Assembly (NCBI GenBank): GCA_023376005.1
Contig: CM042152.1
Span: forward strand, 84,319,561-84,383,560
Direction: 5' to 3'
Length of the DNA: 64,000 nt
From: Doryteuthis pealeii
Taxonomy: Eukaryota; Mollusca; Cephalopoda; Myopsida; Loliginidae
Each line of letters starts with the position of its first letter. The first letter of the stretch is position 1. Positions 42,225 to 54,874 of the stretch are shown here, one piece after another. A program made the position numbers and the translations under genes. The notes under the pieces were generated by a model that saw nothing but the letters and a program-made list of their open reading frames with translations, did no database searches and was not told where the DNA came from.

Positions 42225-43419
42225 CTAGCAAATATATGCACCTTCTGGGTGTATATATTTAACTTTTAATGTAATAAAATATTAGATTAGATTAGAAAGG
42301 CTTATCACACTAAATAAGAATTCAGATTAAAAGATTTGAAACAGAGGTGAATATAATTGAAAAAATAGAACAACTGAAACTTACTATTCCATTAATCCCG
42401 TCTTTCATTGCTAAATTTTCCTAATAATTTAGTTAAAATAGGAAGTAAAGAATAAAATGACAGTTATTTCTTCTTGTTAATGAATTTCTTTTAAGATTTA
42501 TTGAAGAGAATTTTGCTCGTATTCATTAAGATAAAACCAAACAATTAGAAATAATAATTCCAAGCACATATTAAATTAGCCTTTCCGTTCACACTGTAAA
42601 CTGCTATTTTGTTGTATATATAAATACAATTGCATGTTATTAGTATGTAGATATGTTCCACATCTCTAACACCGGTTTCGACCGGGGGGTCCAGTGAGCT
42701 TCGGCTGCTGGACCTTACAAGTTAATAGCGTCGATCCCAGGGGGCTATCCCCCCAGGCAACACCTGCTCCCTTGACTTAAAGGGGCAGGGCTGGGTTTAT
42801 TGCCCAGCGCCTGAGGTGCCTCCCTTGTGGGGAAATGCCGAAGGGATCGACGCAATTTTCGTTCTTTCCCACCCATGAGCTTCGGCTTGTGGGTGGGCCC
42901 ACGTTAAAACAGGCCTTGTGCCCAGCCCATACAAGTGGGGTATGAGGCAAATACATCTAACTTCAGTTTCGACCAGGGTGTCCGGTGGCTTTGGCCGCTG
43001 GACCTTACAACAAGCTAACATCGTTGATCCCAGGGTGCCACCTCCCCAGGCAACACCTGTCCCCTCGATTTAAAAGGACAGGGCTGGGTTTATTGCCCAG
43101 TGCCTGAGGCACCACCTTGAGGAATAATGCAAATGGGATCAATGCATTTTTTGCACCCACCACCCATGAGTCTTGGCTCATGCGTGGTCCCACATTAATA
43201 GGGCCTTGTGTCTAACCCGTACATGTGGGGTATGTGGTAAATATCTAGTACGTAGATATGGTCAACAGTATTAATGATATAAAACAATTTTATTAATAAT
43301 TGAAGTTTAAATAAAAATTAAATCATGGAGAATGTGATGTAAATAACTAAGGGAATTGTGACTTGAGTAGTGATATATTTTTGGTTATAGACAAACACAC
43401 AATCTCTATTATAATAAGA
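42225..43419 (-). mobile_element. Helitron family A with an internal insertion
   Basis: CTAG at 42225 and ATAATAAGA ending at 43419 before T. Helitron sequence is interrupted at about 42655-43248. Confidence 0.85.
42655..43248. repeat. Tandem pair of a GC-rich roughly 295-bp repeat
   Basis: Two copies (about 42665-42955 and 42960-43240) share GCTGGACCTTACAA, CCAGGCAACACCTG, GGGCTGGGTTTATTGCCCAG and ATGAG(C/T)(T)TTGGCT. A fragment is at 33490-33620. Much more GC-rich than its surroundings. Confidence 0.8.
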
Positions 43420-43453
43420 TAAGAATGTAGAAAATATAATAAAGAGAATTTAC

Positions 43454-43625
43454 CTTAACATGTTTAGCAGTGTTACTGGAACGTGTCCAACTCTGCTGTT
43501 TATTCTTCATTAAGGGTTGTACATTTCGAGAAACTGATTTACGACAAGAGTGGCAGCTTACAAAAACTTCAGAGTGAACATGGTTCACAGAATCACTTCC
43601 TTGCCATACAATATCAAACAAAGCC
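43454..43625 (-). CDS. MIOS: MIOS exon
   Basis: The acceptor is TTTTTTCTTCAG and the donor GTTAAG|GTAAAT. Length 172 nt. After completing an Arg codon it encodes ALFDIVWQGSDSVNHVHSEV, FVSCHSCRKSVSR and NKQQSWTRSSNTAKHVK. The SCHSC pair is the first zinc-ligand pair of the C-terminal domain. Confidence 0.95.
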
Positions 43626-43631
43626 CTGAAG

Positions 43632-43665
<34 letters not shown>

Positions 43666-43954
43666 TATACACTAGGTTCATTCAATAAATAAGGTGAATT
43701 TTGTCTAAGGAGTTGGCAATAGGAAGTGCGGTTTACAGTTACAACTTTTTTCAAGGAAATCAATAGTGATGGTCCCAGAAGACTATCGCAGCATGACCTT
43801 CTTTATTTCTGTACACCACTGCAACTGACCTAATCTGAGGAAAAAATAGAAATCGTTTACACCCTGTCACTCCACTGGGTTTAAAACTGACCATATGGTG
43901 AGAAGAAAGGAAACTAAAGTGGTTGTTTCAATTAATTTGCACAAGGGTTTACAT

Positions 43955-44926
43955 TAGGGTAGGTTGATTTTAACGTCTCCCATGTGGCGAAAGTTGCAAA
44001 TTAATATAAAGAATTACTGCACAAAATATTTTTCTTTAAAACTTTGCCTTCATTTGAGGAAATAGATTTCAATTTTTTTAAATGTTATCACTGTTACAGC
44101 TTAATTATTAGGTAAAAAGCATATTAGAGGTGTCGGTGGTGATGGGGGCATATTTTAAATTTGAATTCTAGTTATATTTTATTCATTTCATTTAAAATGA
44201 TAATCTTTTCTGTTTTAAATACTGAAATTGCTAAAATTTCTAACCAATTTCTAGGCTAAATGTTGGAAAACGAGGAATTTTGGTGCATTTTTGTAGACGA
44301 TCTTTGATGCTATTTCCTCAAACAATGGTGCAAGTAAGAGATCTAGTTTTTGGTATCAGTATTCATTATTTTTTTGGTTGTTTGTTTTACAGCATATCAA
44401 CCTCAGTGGGTCATTTAATGCAGACAAAGTTTTGAAATAAATTCATTCTTAATGGATAATACAATTTTGTTTATAAACTCATCTTTTTCTATTTAACACA
44501 TACATGGGTCTATCACTCCAGGTCAGAGCGGACCAGGGAGCAATGGTGATGAAAGGGGTGCTCCACATTTCCCAAACTTCCAGAACTGGAACTTCACCAT
44601 CAGATAGTTTAACATCATTCCCAAGACATGAAAACCCTCAGCCATAGCCTTCTAGTATTCATATGATAAAAAAAGTTGGAACTTGCCATGAGGGCAATAG
44701 GGTCGGGGCAATCATAAGTGCTAGGGCTTGACGTGACCAGCTGATTGATCGAGGGGCCTCTCCAATCAACCGTCTAGCCTAAGTAAGGGTCTAAGTGGAG
44801 TGTTGCAAGTCATGGACTGCTCAGCCACCAGGATTCTGTCCTTAAGTATTCATTATATCAACACACAACTTTCACTGTTTGGGAGAATTTGATAATTTTA
44901 AAAAAGTGAAAAATCAACCTACCCTA
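43955..44926. mobile_element. Inverted-repeat element family I
   Basis: Ends TAGGGTAGGTTGATTTT and AAAATCAACCTACCCTA. The interior shares AACGTCTCCCATGTGG and GAAATAGATTTCA with 60991-61732. A repeat C insertion sits at 44369-44846. Confidence 0.85.
44369..44846 (+). mobile_element. Repeat family C insertion with 9-bp TSD
   Basis: TATTCATTA occurs at 44360-44368 and 44847-44855. Between them is a 478-bp family C copy (GTTTTACAGCATATCAACCT ... CACCAGGATTCTGTCCTTAAG). Related family I copies lack it, so this defines insertion boundaries. No coding frame, mechanism unknown. Confidence 0.88.
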
Positions 44927-45111
44927 GAGTATATGAATAATTACGGTATTAAAAACACTTTTTGATTTGATATCTAAAATAGAAGACAACGGTCCACAGC
45001 GATGAAAAGTGCATTTTGCTGCCTTTTAGGATTACTTGTTAAATCAAGTTTTATTATGAGATGCAAATGAAAAAAAAAAAAAATAATAATTTGTTCTTGT
45101 TTGTCACTTAC

Positions 45112-45153
45112 CTTTGCTTCCATAACTTCCATTGATTTAAAAGGCTCCGGTAT
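45112..45153 (-). CDS. MIOS: MIOS micro-exon, 42 nt
   Basis: The acceptor is CCCTTTTCAG and the donor GCAAAG|GTAAGT. It encodes YRSLLNQWKLWKQ with split codons on both sides (Gly before, Arg after). The aromatic-rich helix segment leads into RALFDIVW of the next exon, as expected for MIOS. Confidence 0.92.
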
Positions 45154-45651
45154 CTGAAAAGGGAAATTTTCAAAGATTTCATAACATAAAGAATGTTTCT
45201 ATTCATGTTATAAGAATTAAATGAATTTAGCTTCAGTTGCTAAAACCACTTCTTATAATATGTTAGGAAGCCTTAGATAAGCTTCTTAACATAGGTGGAT
45301 ATAAACAACAACTTCCAACAAAGAGGTACATAACATACAGACTTTATTGTTTGAGCACATTTAACATAAAATAAAATACAAATGAGGCCATTTTTTTGGT
45401 GAAGAAATTACTGAATTTCTTGTTCTGAATTGGTCCATGATTTGATATTTTTTTAACAAAATCATTTCCACTTTTTTTACCGCCAATTTTGGGGTTTTAA
45501 ATTCTCATAACTTTTGAACCACTGTGGGATATTTGCATAATTCAAACAGTTTTGAACCCCATTTACAGAGCTCTATTCAACTAATATGATTAAATAACAA
45601 TAACCTCAAGTAAAAAAAAATCAACTGGGAATGCTAAATATATATATATTA
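45154..45651. other. MIOS intron, unidentified
   Basis: AT-rich, no repeat recognised. Confidence 0.4.
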
Positions 45652-45883
45652 TTATAAAATGGGTACAAGAGATAACCTACTCAAGTTTCACCATAAGGAT
45701 CTTCAGGATTAAAACCACTGAATTAATCGAGATACCGATTAATTGCAGTCGATTACACAATGCAATGAACACACACGTGTAATTGACTGCAATTAATCGG
45801 TATCTCGATTAATTCAGTGGATTTAACCCTGAAGATCCTTATGGTGAAACTCGAGTAGGTTATCTCTTGTACCCATTTTATAA
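45652..45883. repeat. Foldback element, 232 bp
   Basis: TTATAAAATGGGTACAAGAG ... CCGATTAATTGCAGTC is inverted across an 18-bp loop (ACACAC-rich). Arms over 100 bp with few mismatches. Confidence 0.9.
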
Positions 45884-46005
45884 TAAATTTGCTCTACTTC
45901 GTATTGAGCACTTTGTATTTGTTATATCGCTGACTTACCCCCCTGAATTCTGCACTACCTAACCATTGTGACCATATTCACCGGTAAGTCACCTTTTCCT
46001 TTATG

Positions 46006-46008
<3 letters not shown>

Positions 46009-46050
<42 letters not shown>
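46009..46050. repeat. (TA)n(TG)n microsatellite
   Basis: About 18 TA followed by five TG units. Confidence 0.95.
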
Positions 46051-46055
<5 letters not shown>

Positions 46056-46069
46056 CTTGTTTGTCTTTT

Positions 46070-46320
46070 TATTTTTAGGACATTGCTGTAGAAGTAAGGA
46101 CAAACTCATAAATGACATTCTCCTATGGACACCTACACATGGACACACTAATGTAGGCCGACCAGGAACAACTTACATTGACCAGTTCTGTATGGATACT
46201 GGGTGTCATGCAGAGGACTTGCTAGGAGTAGAGCAACAACCAATAGGAAGGGGTTGGCAAGAGAGAGAGAGTCATAAGAATCCACACCGTTCCCAGGTGT
46301 TCTATAAAACTTGAATCAAA
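46070..46320 (+). pseudogene. LINE C-terminal fragment
   Basis: Encodes KDKLINDILLWTPTHGHTNV followed by GRPGTTYIDQFCMDTGCHAE and DLLGVEQQ, the C-terminal signature of a non-LTR retrotransposon found in molluscs. Related pieces at 48885 (plus) and 33010 (minus). 5'-truncated. Confidence 0.75.
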
Positions 46321-46393
46321 ATTAATTATATTAAAATTGCTATCTAATTAGAAATTACATAATGTCTAAATATATATATATTTTTTTTTAATG

Positions 46394-47116
46394 GCATATC
46401 AACCTTCATGGGTTATTTAATGCCAATGCCATCATTGTAGAAGCACAGCAGTGGTACTATTTAACCCATAAATGGTGGGATGAGGAGGTTCATACCTTTC
46501 CCAAGAGTATTGCCATTAAACTACAATGTGTTATTTAATGGCAATGCCATCCTTGTAGAAGCACAGCAGTGGTACTATTTAACCCATAGCTGGTGGGATG
46601 GGGAGGTTCATACCTTTCCCAAGAGTATTGCCATTACACTACAATGTGTTATTTAATGGCAATGCATCCTTGTAGAAGCACAGCAGTGGTACTATTTAAC
46701 CCATAGCTGGTGGGATGGGGAGGTACATACCTTTCCCAAGAGTATTGCCATTACACTACAATGTGTTATTTAATGCCAATACCATCCTTGTAGAAGCACA
46801 GCAGTGGTACTATTTAACCCATAGCTGGTGGGATGGGGAGGTTCATACCTTTCCCAAGAGTATTGCCATTACACTACAATGTGTTATTTAATGGCAATGC
46901 CATCCTTGTAGAAGCACAGCAGTGGTATTATTCAACCCATAGCTGGCGGGATGGGGAGGTTCATACCTTTCCCAAGAGTATTGCCATTACACTACAATGT
47001 GTTATTTAATGGCAATGCCATCCTTGTAGAAGCACAGCAGTGGTACTATTCAACCCATAGCTGGTGGGATGAGGAGGTTCATACCTTTCCCAAGAGTATT
47101 GCCATTACACTACAAG
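46394..47116. repeat. 116-bp tandem repeat, about six units
   Basis: The unit contains GTTATTTAATGGCAATGCCA, TAGAAGCACAGCAGTGGTAC and TACCTTTCCCAAGAGTATTG. Pieces resemble SINE B (CCTTTCCCAAG.GTATT) and family C (TATTTAACCCATAG), so the unit looks like a chimera of two dispersed repeats that then amplified. Ends 87 bp from a MIOS exon. Confidence 0.92.
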
Positions 47117-47202
47117 GACCTCCCCACCGCCTTCGCCTAAATCTGAGCATTTTTTTTTTTTTTTTAAAGAGTTGATAAATAAAAGATAGATAATTCTCTC
47201 AC

Positions 47203-47341
47203 CCATGAATCCAGGAATCAACACGACTGTCGGAAGAAAGATTACTTGGAAATGTGGATATAGCAATAAAAGAGGAAGTTTGAACATCACTTGTGAGGTC
47301 GACATAATTCTGCAAGAGTTTGACTCCTTTCTCAGACAGAC
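47203..47341 (-). CDS. MIOS: MIOS exon
   Basis: The acceptor is CTATTTTCAG and the donor CATGG|GTGAGA. Length 139 nt, encoding LSEKGVKLLQNYVDLTSDVQ, TSSFIAISTFPSNLSSDSRV and DSWIH. It links ILLTG of the previous exon to the next through a split Gly codon, matching the alpha-helical solenoid part of MIOS. Confidence 0.94.
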
Positions 47342-47581
47342 CTGAAAATAGAAAAAGTTATAAAATAGTAAAAAGACAATTTGTCTAACAATCATTTCTC
47401 ACTTCATCTATCTCTTTCATCATATCTCAATTGAAACAAGGATAATCTCCAAAATATTTAGAAATCACAGAAACGTTTATTGTTTATTGTCATCATTTTA
47501 AACTTTGAAATAAATACACGTAATGTCAGTTTAACTGTTCTTCGGTCAATTGCTTTCGAACTGAATCTGAGTGTATCCAGA
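47342..47581. other. MIOS intron start, unidentified
   Basis: No repeat or signal recognised. Confidence 0.4.
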
Positions 47582-48490
47582 CTTCTGCTAGACAATATTC
47601 TAAACAGCCGAACTCGGAATATTAAGATCTACTATAACAATACAAAGACAATATTCTAAGCAGCTGAATTCGGAATATTAAGATCTACTATAACAATACA
47701 AGACAATATTCTAAACAGCTGAATTCGGAATATTAAGATCTACTATAACAATACAAGACAATATTCTAAACAGCTGAATTCGGAATATTAAGATCTACTA
47801 TAAACAATACAAGACAATATTCTAAACAGCTGAACTCGGAATATTAAGATCTACTATAACAATACAAGACAATATTCTAAACAGCTGAACTCGGAATATT
47901 AAGATCTACTATAACAATACAAGACAATATTCTAAACAGCTGAACTGATGAACTCGAATATTATCTACTATAACAATACAAGACAATATTCTAAACAGCT
48001 GAACTCGGAATATTAAGATCTACTATAAACAATACAAGACAATATTCTAAGCAGCTGAACTCGGAATATTAAGATCTACTATAACAATACAAGACAATAT
48101 TCTAAACAGCTGAACTCGGAATATTAAGATCTACTATAACAATACAAGACAATATTCTAAACAGCTGAACTCAGAATATTAAGATCTACTATAACAATAC
48201 AAGACAATATTCTAAACAGCTGAACTCGGAATATTAAGATCTACTATAACAATACAGACAATATTCTAAACAGCTGAACTCAGAATATTAAGATCTACTA
48301 TAACAATACAAGACAATATTCTAAACAGCTGAACTCGGAATATTAAGATCTACTATAACAATACAAGACAATATTCTAAACAGCTGAACTCGGAATATTA
48401 AGATCTACTATAACAATACAAAGACAATATTCTAAACAGCTGAACTCGGAATATTAAGATCTACTATAACAATACATGACAATATTCTAA
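47582..48490. repeat. 54-55-bp tandem repeat, about 17 units
   Basis: The unit contains AGACAATATTCTAAACAGCT, GAACTCGGAATATTAAGATC and TACTATAACAATACA. Variants include an inserted GAACTGAT unit near 47943. No open frame. Confidence 0.95.
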
Positions 48491-48884
48491 ACAACTTTCT
48501 CTGTTTGATATTTTATTTAAGTGAAAAATCAACCTACCTAACTGATCAAAGAAAGAGTAAATAGTCGCAAAAACTTAGAAATATACTCTGATGTCACAAG
48601 TCCGTCCACTAAATCCGTTAATGAATATGAATAAGAGAAAATAATAGACATTTTACCAACCAATTTATCTGGGTCATGTAACAATGACTAAAATGAGGTC
48701 ATAAGGATTAGCTAAGATTCATCATGTTTTTTTCTTTTTCCTCTTCAACCAACAGGTATGTTGGGTTGGGTTTTACGGCATATCAACCTCATTGACTAAT
48801 AAATTTCCATCCATTATAACATCCTGTCAGATTAATTTCCTCATCTTACTTCCATAGTTAGATTTACAAAACCCAAAATAGCAG

Positions 48885-49085
48885 CTGTATGGACATGTGC
48901 CTCTTCACACAAAGCCTCCAAGTAAGACAAACAAGATATATGGGAGAAATAAGGACATACTCATAAGTGACATTCTCCTGTGGACACCTATACATAGACA
49001 CACCAGTGTAGGCTGTCAAGCAAAACCTACATGAATCAGCTCTCTGCATGGATTCTGGATGCCATGTGGAAGACCTACCAGGGGA
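48885..49085 (+). pseudogene. LINE C-terminal fragment, degraded
   Basis: GACATTCTCCTGTGGACACC and CACCAGTGTAGGC match the 46070 copy. In-frame stops are present. Confidence 0.65.
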
Positions 49086-49349
49086 AATTTTTATATACCC
49101 TTTAATCTCTGCTGAGTTTATAATGGGGAGACAGTAGATCAAATTTGTATTATATGACAAAATGATATAATTCTTTCCAGCTTGTACAATTATTTTTTTC
49201 AATAATAAAACAACTTTTAAAATTATTACAGGATTTATAAAGGAATTATGGGTGCCCCTCTGGAAGGGAGCCTGGAGCTCTGCCAATAGGGTATTGCTCA
49301 AATAAAGATTGATTTTTATTTATTAAAAAATAACTAGGAACATATGCAT

Positions 49350-50190
49350 TTTATAAAACTATGAAATTAACGTTCCAACTCTTATTTCTTGCAAGATTCT
49401 ATGGTCTTACACCATACCTGATAGTTGGTACGGTCGAAAGATTAGGGAAAATTTTAGAAATCGCACTTTGAAAGCTTTATTTACATGGAAGTGCACTAAT
49501 AAAAAAAAACAATTAATCGTGTGTAGCAACATTGAAAATTAGTAAAATAACATTGAATTTAGTATTTCTAGAAAGCTTCCAACGGGTCTAATAATGACTG
49601 ATAATTTGAAACTTTGAAAATTTTCGTTAACTTTGAAAATGTTGCTTAAATTCATTTACTTTAAAATCTACATTGAAATCTTGTAAAAGCACGTCCTGTT
49701 TTCACGCAAATAAAAAAATCTTTTAAAAAACCTGAAAACTCTTGTAGAACACCTTAAAACTATGAAATGAACGTTTCAACTGTTGTTTCTAGCAAAGGGT
49801 CCATGCTCTTACACCTTACCTGATAATTGGTACGGTCGAAAGATTTGGGAAAATTTTAGAAATAGAGCTTTGAAAGCTTTATTTACATGGAAGTGCACTA
49901 ATAAAAAAAAACAATTAATCGTGTGTAGCAACATTGAAAATTAGTAAAATAACATTGAATTTAGTATTTTTAGAAAGCTTCTAACGGGTCTAATAATGAC
50001 TGATAATTTGAAACTTTGAAAATTTTAGTTAACTTTAAAAAAATTTGTATACCTTAAAATCTAGTGAAAGCATGTCAAAATTGGCCTGTTTTCACTATAT
50101 TTTGATGCAAGTAATAAAAACAAAAAAAAACTTTAAAATTCTTGTAGAACACCTTAAAACTATGAAATTAATGTTTCAACTGTTGTTTCT
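49350..50190. repeat. 400-bp tandem duplication bordering the satellite
   Basis: 49370 and 49771 begin near-identical units (ACGTTYCAACT, ACCTGATARTTGGTACGGTC, TACATGGAAGTGCACTAATA). A third start at 50171 breaks at CTAGCAAGG and runs into the satellite. Confidence 0.9.
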
Positions 50191-53100
50191 AGCAAGGCTT
50201 CAATAACTGGGAAAATGTGCATTCTATTTTGCCATGTTATATCTTGAATATTAATATACAAATCTGTCACATTTAACAAATTTAATATACAAATCTGTCA
50301 CATTTATTTAGCAAGGCTTCAATAACTGGGAAAATGTGCATTCTATTTTGCCATGTTTATATCTTGAATATTTAATATACAAATCTGTCACATTTAACAA
50401 ATTTAATATACAAATCTGTCACATTTATTCTAGCAAGGCTTCAATAACTGGGAAATGTGCATTCTACATGTTATATCTTGAATATTTAATATACAAATCT
50501 GTCACATTTAAAAAATTTAATATACAATCTGTCACATTTATTCTAGCAAGGCTTCAATAACTGGGAAAATGTGCATTCTATTTTGCCATGTTATATCTTG
50601 AATATTTAACAAATTTAATATACAAATCTGTCACATTTAACAAATTTAATATACAAATCTGTCACATTTAACAAATTTAATATACAAATCTGTCACATTT
50701 ATTCTAGCAAGGCTTCAATAACTGGGAAAATGTGCATTCTATTTTGCCATGTTATATCTTGAATATTTAATATAACAATCTGTCACATTTAACAAATTTA
50801 ATATACAAATCTGTCACATTTATTCTAGCAAGGCTTCAATAACTGGAAAATGTGCATTCTATTTTGCCATGTTATATCTTGAATATTTAATATACAAATC
50901 TGTCACATTTAACAAATTTAATATACAAATCTGTCACATTTATTCTAGCAAGGCTTCAATAACTGGGAAAATGTGCATTCTATTTTGCCATGTTATATCT
51001 TGAATATTTAATATACAAATCTGTCACATTTAAAAAATTTAATATACAAATCTGTCACATTTATTCTAGCAAGGCTTCAATAACTGGGAAAATGTGCATT
51101 CTATTTTGCCATGTTATATCTTGAATATTTAATATACAAATCTGTCACATTTAACAAATTTAATATACAAATCTGTCACATTTATTCTAGCAAGGCTTCA
51201 ATAACTGGGAAAATGTGCATTCTATTTTGCCATGTTATATCTTGAATATTTAATATACAAATCTGTCACATTTAACAAATTTAATATACAAATCTGTCAC
51301 ATTTAACAAATTTAATATACAAATCTGTCACATTTATTCTAGCAAGGCTTCAATAACTGGGAAAATGTGCATTCTATTTTGCCATGTTATATCTTGAATA
51401 TTTAATATACAAATCTGTCACATTTAACAAATTTAATATACAAATCTGTCACATTTATTCTAGCAAGGCTTCAATAACTGGGAAAATGTGCATTCTATTT
51501 TGCCATGTTATATCTTGAATATTTAATATACAAATCTGTCACATTTAAAAAATTTAATATACAAATCTGTCACATTTATTCTAGCAAGGCTTCAATAACT
51601 GGGAAAATGTGCATTCTATTTTGCCATGTTATATCTTGAATATTTAATATACAAATCTGTCACATTTAACAAATTTAATATACAAATCTGTCATTTATTC
51701 TAGCAAGGCTTCAATAACTGGGAAAATGTGCATTCTATTTTGCCATGTTATATCTTGAATATTTAATATACAAATCTGTCACATTTAACAAATTTAATAT
51801 ACAAATCTGTCACATTTATTCTAGCAAGGCTTCAATAACTGGGAAAATGTGCATTCTATTTTGCCATGTTTATATCTTGAATATTTAATATACAAATCTG
51901 AACAATTTTACAAATCTGTCTAGCAAGGCTTCATAACTGGGAAAATGTGCATTCTATTTTGCCATGTTATATCTTGAATATTTAATATCAAATCTGTCAC
52001 ATTTAACAAATTTAATATACAAATCTGTCACATTTATTCTAGCAAGGCTTCAATAACTGGGAAAATGTGCATTCTATTTTGCCATGTTATATCTTGAATA
52101 TTTAATATACAAATCTGTCACATTTAACAAATTTAATATACAAATCTGTCACATTTATTCTAGCAAGGCTTCAATAACTGGGAAAATGTGCATTCTATTT
52201 TTCCATGTTATATCTTGAATATTTAATATACAAATCTGTCACATTTAACAAATTTAATATACAAATCTGTCACATTTATTCTAGCAAGGCTTCATAACTG
52301 GGAAAATGTGCATTTTATTTTGCCATGTTATATCTTGTATATATACAATCTGTCATTTAACAAATTTAATATACAAATCTGTCACATTTATTCTAGCAAG
52401 GCTTCAATAACTGGGAAAATGTGCATTTCTATTTTTCCATGTTATATCTTGAATATTTAATATACAAATCTGTCACATTTAACAAATTTAATATACAAAT
52501 CTGTCACATTTATTCTAGCAAGGCTTCAATAACTGGGAAAATGTGCATTCTATTTTCCATGTTATATCTTGAATATTTAATATAATCTGTCCATTTAACA
52601 AATTTAATATACAAATCTGTCACATTTATTCTAGCAAGGCTTCAATAACTGGGAAAATGTGCATTCTATTTTTCCATGTTATATCTTGAATATTTAATAT
52701 ACAAATCTGTCACATTTAACAAATTTAATATACAAATCTGTCACATTTATTCTAGCAAGGCTTCAATAACTGGGAAAATGTGCATTTTATTTTTGCCATG
52801 TTATATCTTATATATATACAAATCTGTCACATTTAACAAATTTAATATAAAATCTGTCACATTTATTCTAGCAAGGCTTCAATAACTGGGAAAATGTGCA
52901 TTCTATTTTGCCATGTTATATCTTGAATATTTAATATACAAATCTGTCACATTTAACAAATTTAATATACAAATCTGTCACATTTATTCTAGCAAGGCTT
53001 CAATAACTGGGAAAATGTGCATTCTATTTTTCCATGTTATATCTTGAATATTTAATATACAAATCTGTCACATTTAACAAATTTAATATACAAATCTGTC

Positions 53101-53876
53101 ACATTTATTCTAGCAAGGCTTCAATAACTGGGAAAATGTGCATTCTATTTTGCCATGTTTATATCTTGAATATTTAATATACAAATCTGTCACATTTAAC
53201 AAATTTAATATACAAATCTGTCACATTTATTCTAGCAAGGCTTCAATAACTGGGAAAATGTGCATTTTATTTTGCCATGTTATATCTTGTATATATACAA
53301 ATCTGTCACATTTAACAAATTTAATATACAAATCTGTCACATTTATTCTAGCAAGGCTTCAATAACTGGGAAAATGTGCATTCTATTTTTCCATGTTATA
53401 TCTTGAATATTTAATATACAAATCTGTCACATTTAACAAATTTAATATACAAATCTGTCACATTTATTCTAGCAAGGCTTCAATAACTGGGAAAATGTGC
53501 ATTCTATTTTGCCATGTTATATCTGAATATTTAATATACAAATCTGTCACATTTAACAAATTTAATATACAAATCTGTCACATTTATTCTAGCAAGGCTT
53601 CAATAACTGGGAAAATGTGCATTTTATTTTGCCATGTTATATCTTGTATATATACAAATCTGTCACATTTAACAAATTTAATATACAAATCTGTCACATT
53701 TATTCTAGCAAGGCTTCAATAACTGGGAAAATGTGCATTCTATTTTGCCATGTTATATCTTGAATATTTAATATACAAATCTGTCACATTTAACAAATTT
53801 AATATACAAATCTGTCACATTTATTCTAGCAAGGCTTCAATAACTGGGAAAATGTGCATTCTATTTTGCCATGCAG
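50191..53876. repeat. Satellite array, about 31 monomers of roughly 121 bp
   Basis: The monomer contains GCAAGGCTTCAATAACTGGG, AAAATGTGCATTCTATTTTG, CCATGTTATATCTTGAATAT and two subrepeats of TTTAATATACAAATCTGTCA. Some monomers have three subrepeats (50600-50700, 51260-51340) and some are shortened (51890-51930, 52330-52370). Encoded IYKSVTFNKFN peptides are translated repeat. The array lies wholly inside a MIOS intron. Confidence 0.97.
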
Positions 53877-54515
53877 TTATAACCATGACCATCGTTTATG
53901 AAGCATATCAAGCAAATAGTAATAAAGAAACGTATAGAAAAAAAACAAAAAAAACTAGAATTTATGGACAATAAAATGAAAGCAAAAGAAAGAGAATTCA
54001 GGTGTCATACAAACAAAAACCAACTTTGTTACTTTTTGACACAAACAAGTGGGTGCAGCAGCCTGTCACCCAACGTTCACCAAAGCAGAACTGTAATTTT
54101 AGATGCCGAACTCAACCAATCAAAATAGGCCGATTAATGCAAAACTCCACCCCCAGTCATCTAACTGTTTACAGCTGATAGCCAATCATTGATGGTAGTT
54201 ACTATGTGGGTGGTAAATCTTGTAAATCCAGTTTTGGGAAGGAGGCGTGGACATCTACTGGGATCAAAAGAACGTTTCAGTTGAAAAGATTTGTTCTATT
54301 GAGATCTGAAATAACTGGGGAAATCCCTAGATTTTTGTTTTTTTACTGGCACTTTTCTAGCATTATCAAGAGAAAAGAATTTTTTTTTATTACCCCTATT
54401 TAATGCTGACTCACCTGCCGGATTTTTAAGTGCCCCCCCTCCCCCCACCAACTGCACAGAGAGAGTCTTTTCTTTGTCTTTTCTTATTATACCTTTTGGC
54501 TTAGATTTTGTTTGT
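53877..54515. other. MIOS intron, unidentified unique-looking DNA
   Basis: Includes a few short open frames without a domain. Nothing else recognised. Confidence 0.4.
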
Positions 54516-54830
54516 TTGTTTCGTTTTACGGCATATCAACCACCATTGGTCATTTAATGCCGACAGAGTTTTGAAAGATTCGTATCAATAGTTTAATAAA
54601 AAAATTCTTTAAACTCAATTTTTTTTTTTGTTAACAAGTTTTCTATCTAACCCCTAAATGGAATCCTAATAGGTACTACCACTCCAGGTCAGAGTGGACC
54701 TGGACCAATGGTGATGAAGGGTTAGTGTTAGAGTTAACATAGATAACGGTTAATCTCATAGAAAGTGCATGCAGCTACCAGAGTTCAAATCCTGAATGAG
54801 GCTATCTGCGTTTCACATAGCACTGGGAAA
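54516..54830 (+). repeat. Repeat family C 5' part joined to a SINE B piece
   Basis: TTTCGTTTTACGGCATATCA to GACCTGGACCAATGGTGATG is family C. GAGTTCAAATCCTGAATGAG and GGGAAAGGT are SINE B. Confidence 0.75.
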
Positions 54831-54874
54831 GGTGAGCAAGGGAAAAAAAAAAAAAAAAAAAAAGAGATCTTAAC

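Larger units (their letters stand above)
43626..45111. other. MIOS intron: family I element with nested repeat C
   Basis: Poly(A) and (TA)n near 43630-43670, then unidentified sequence, then the family I element (43955-44926) described separately. Confidence 0.7.

Noticed and set aside
50336..53974. Repeated IYKSVTFNKFNIQ-type protein
   Set aside because: Frames start and stop with the satellite monomers and differ between units; no splice sites or conserved start.
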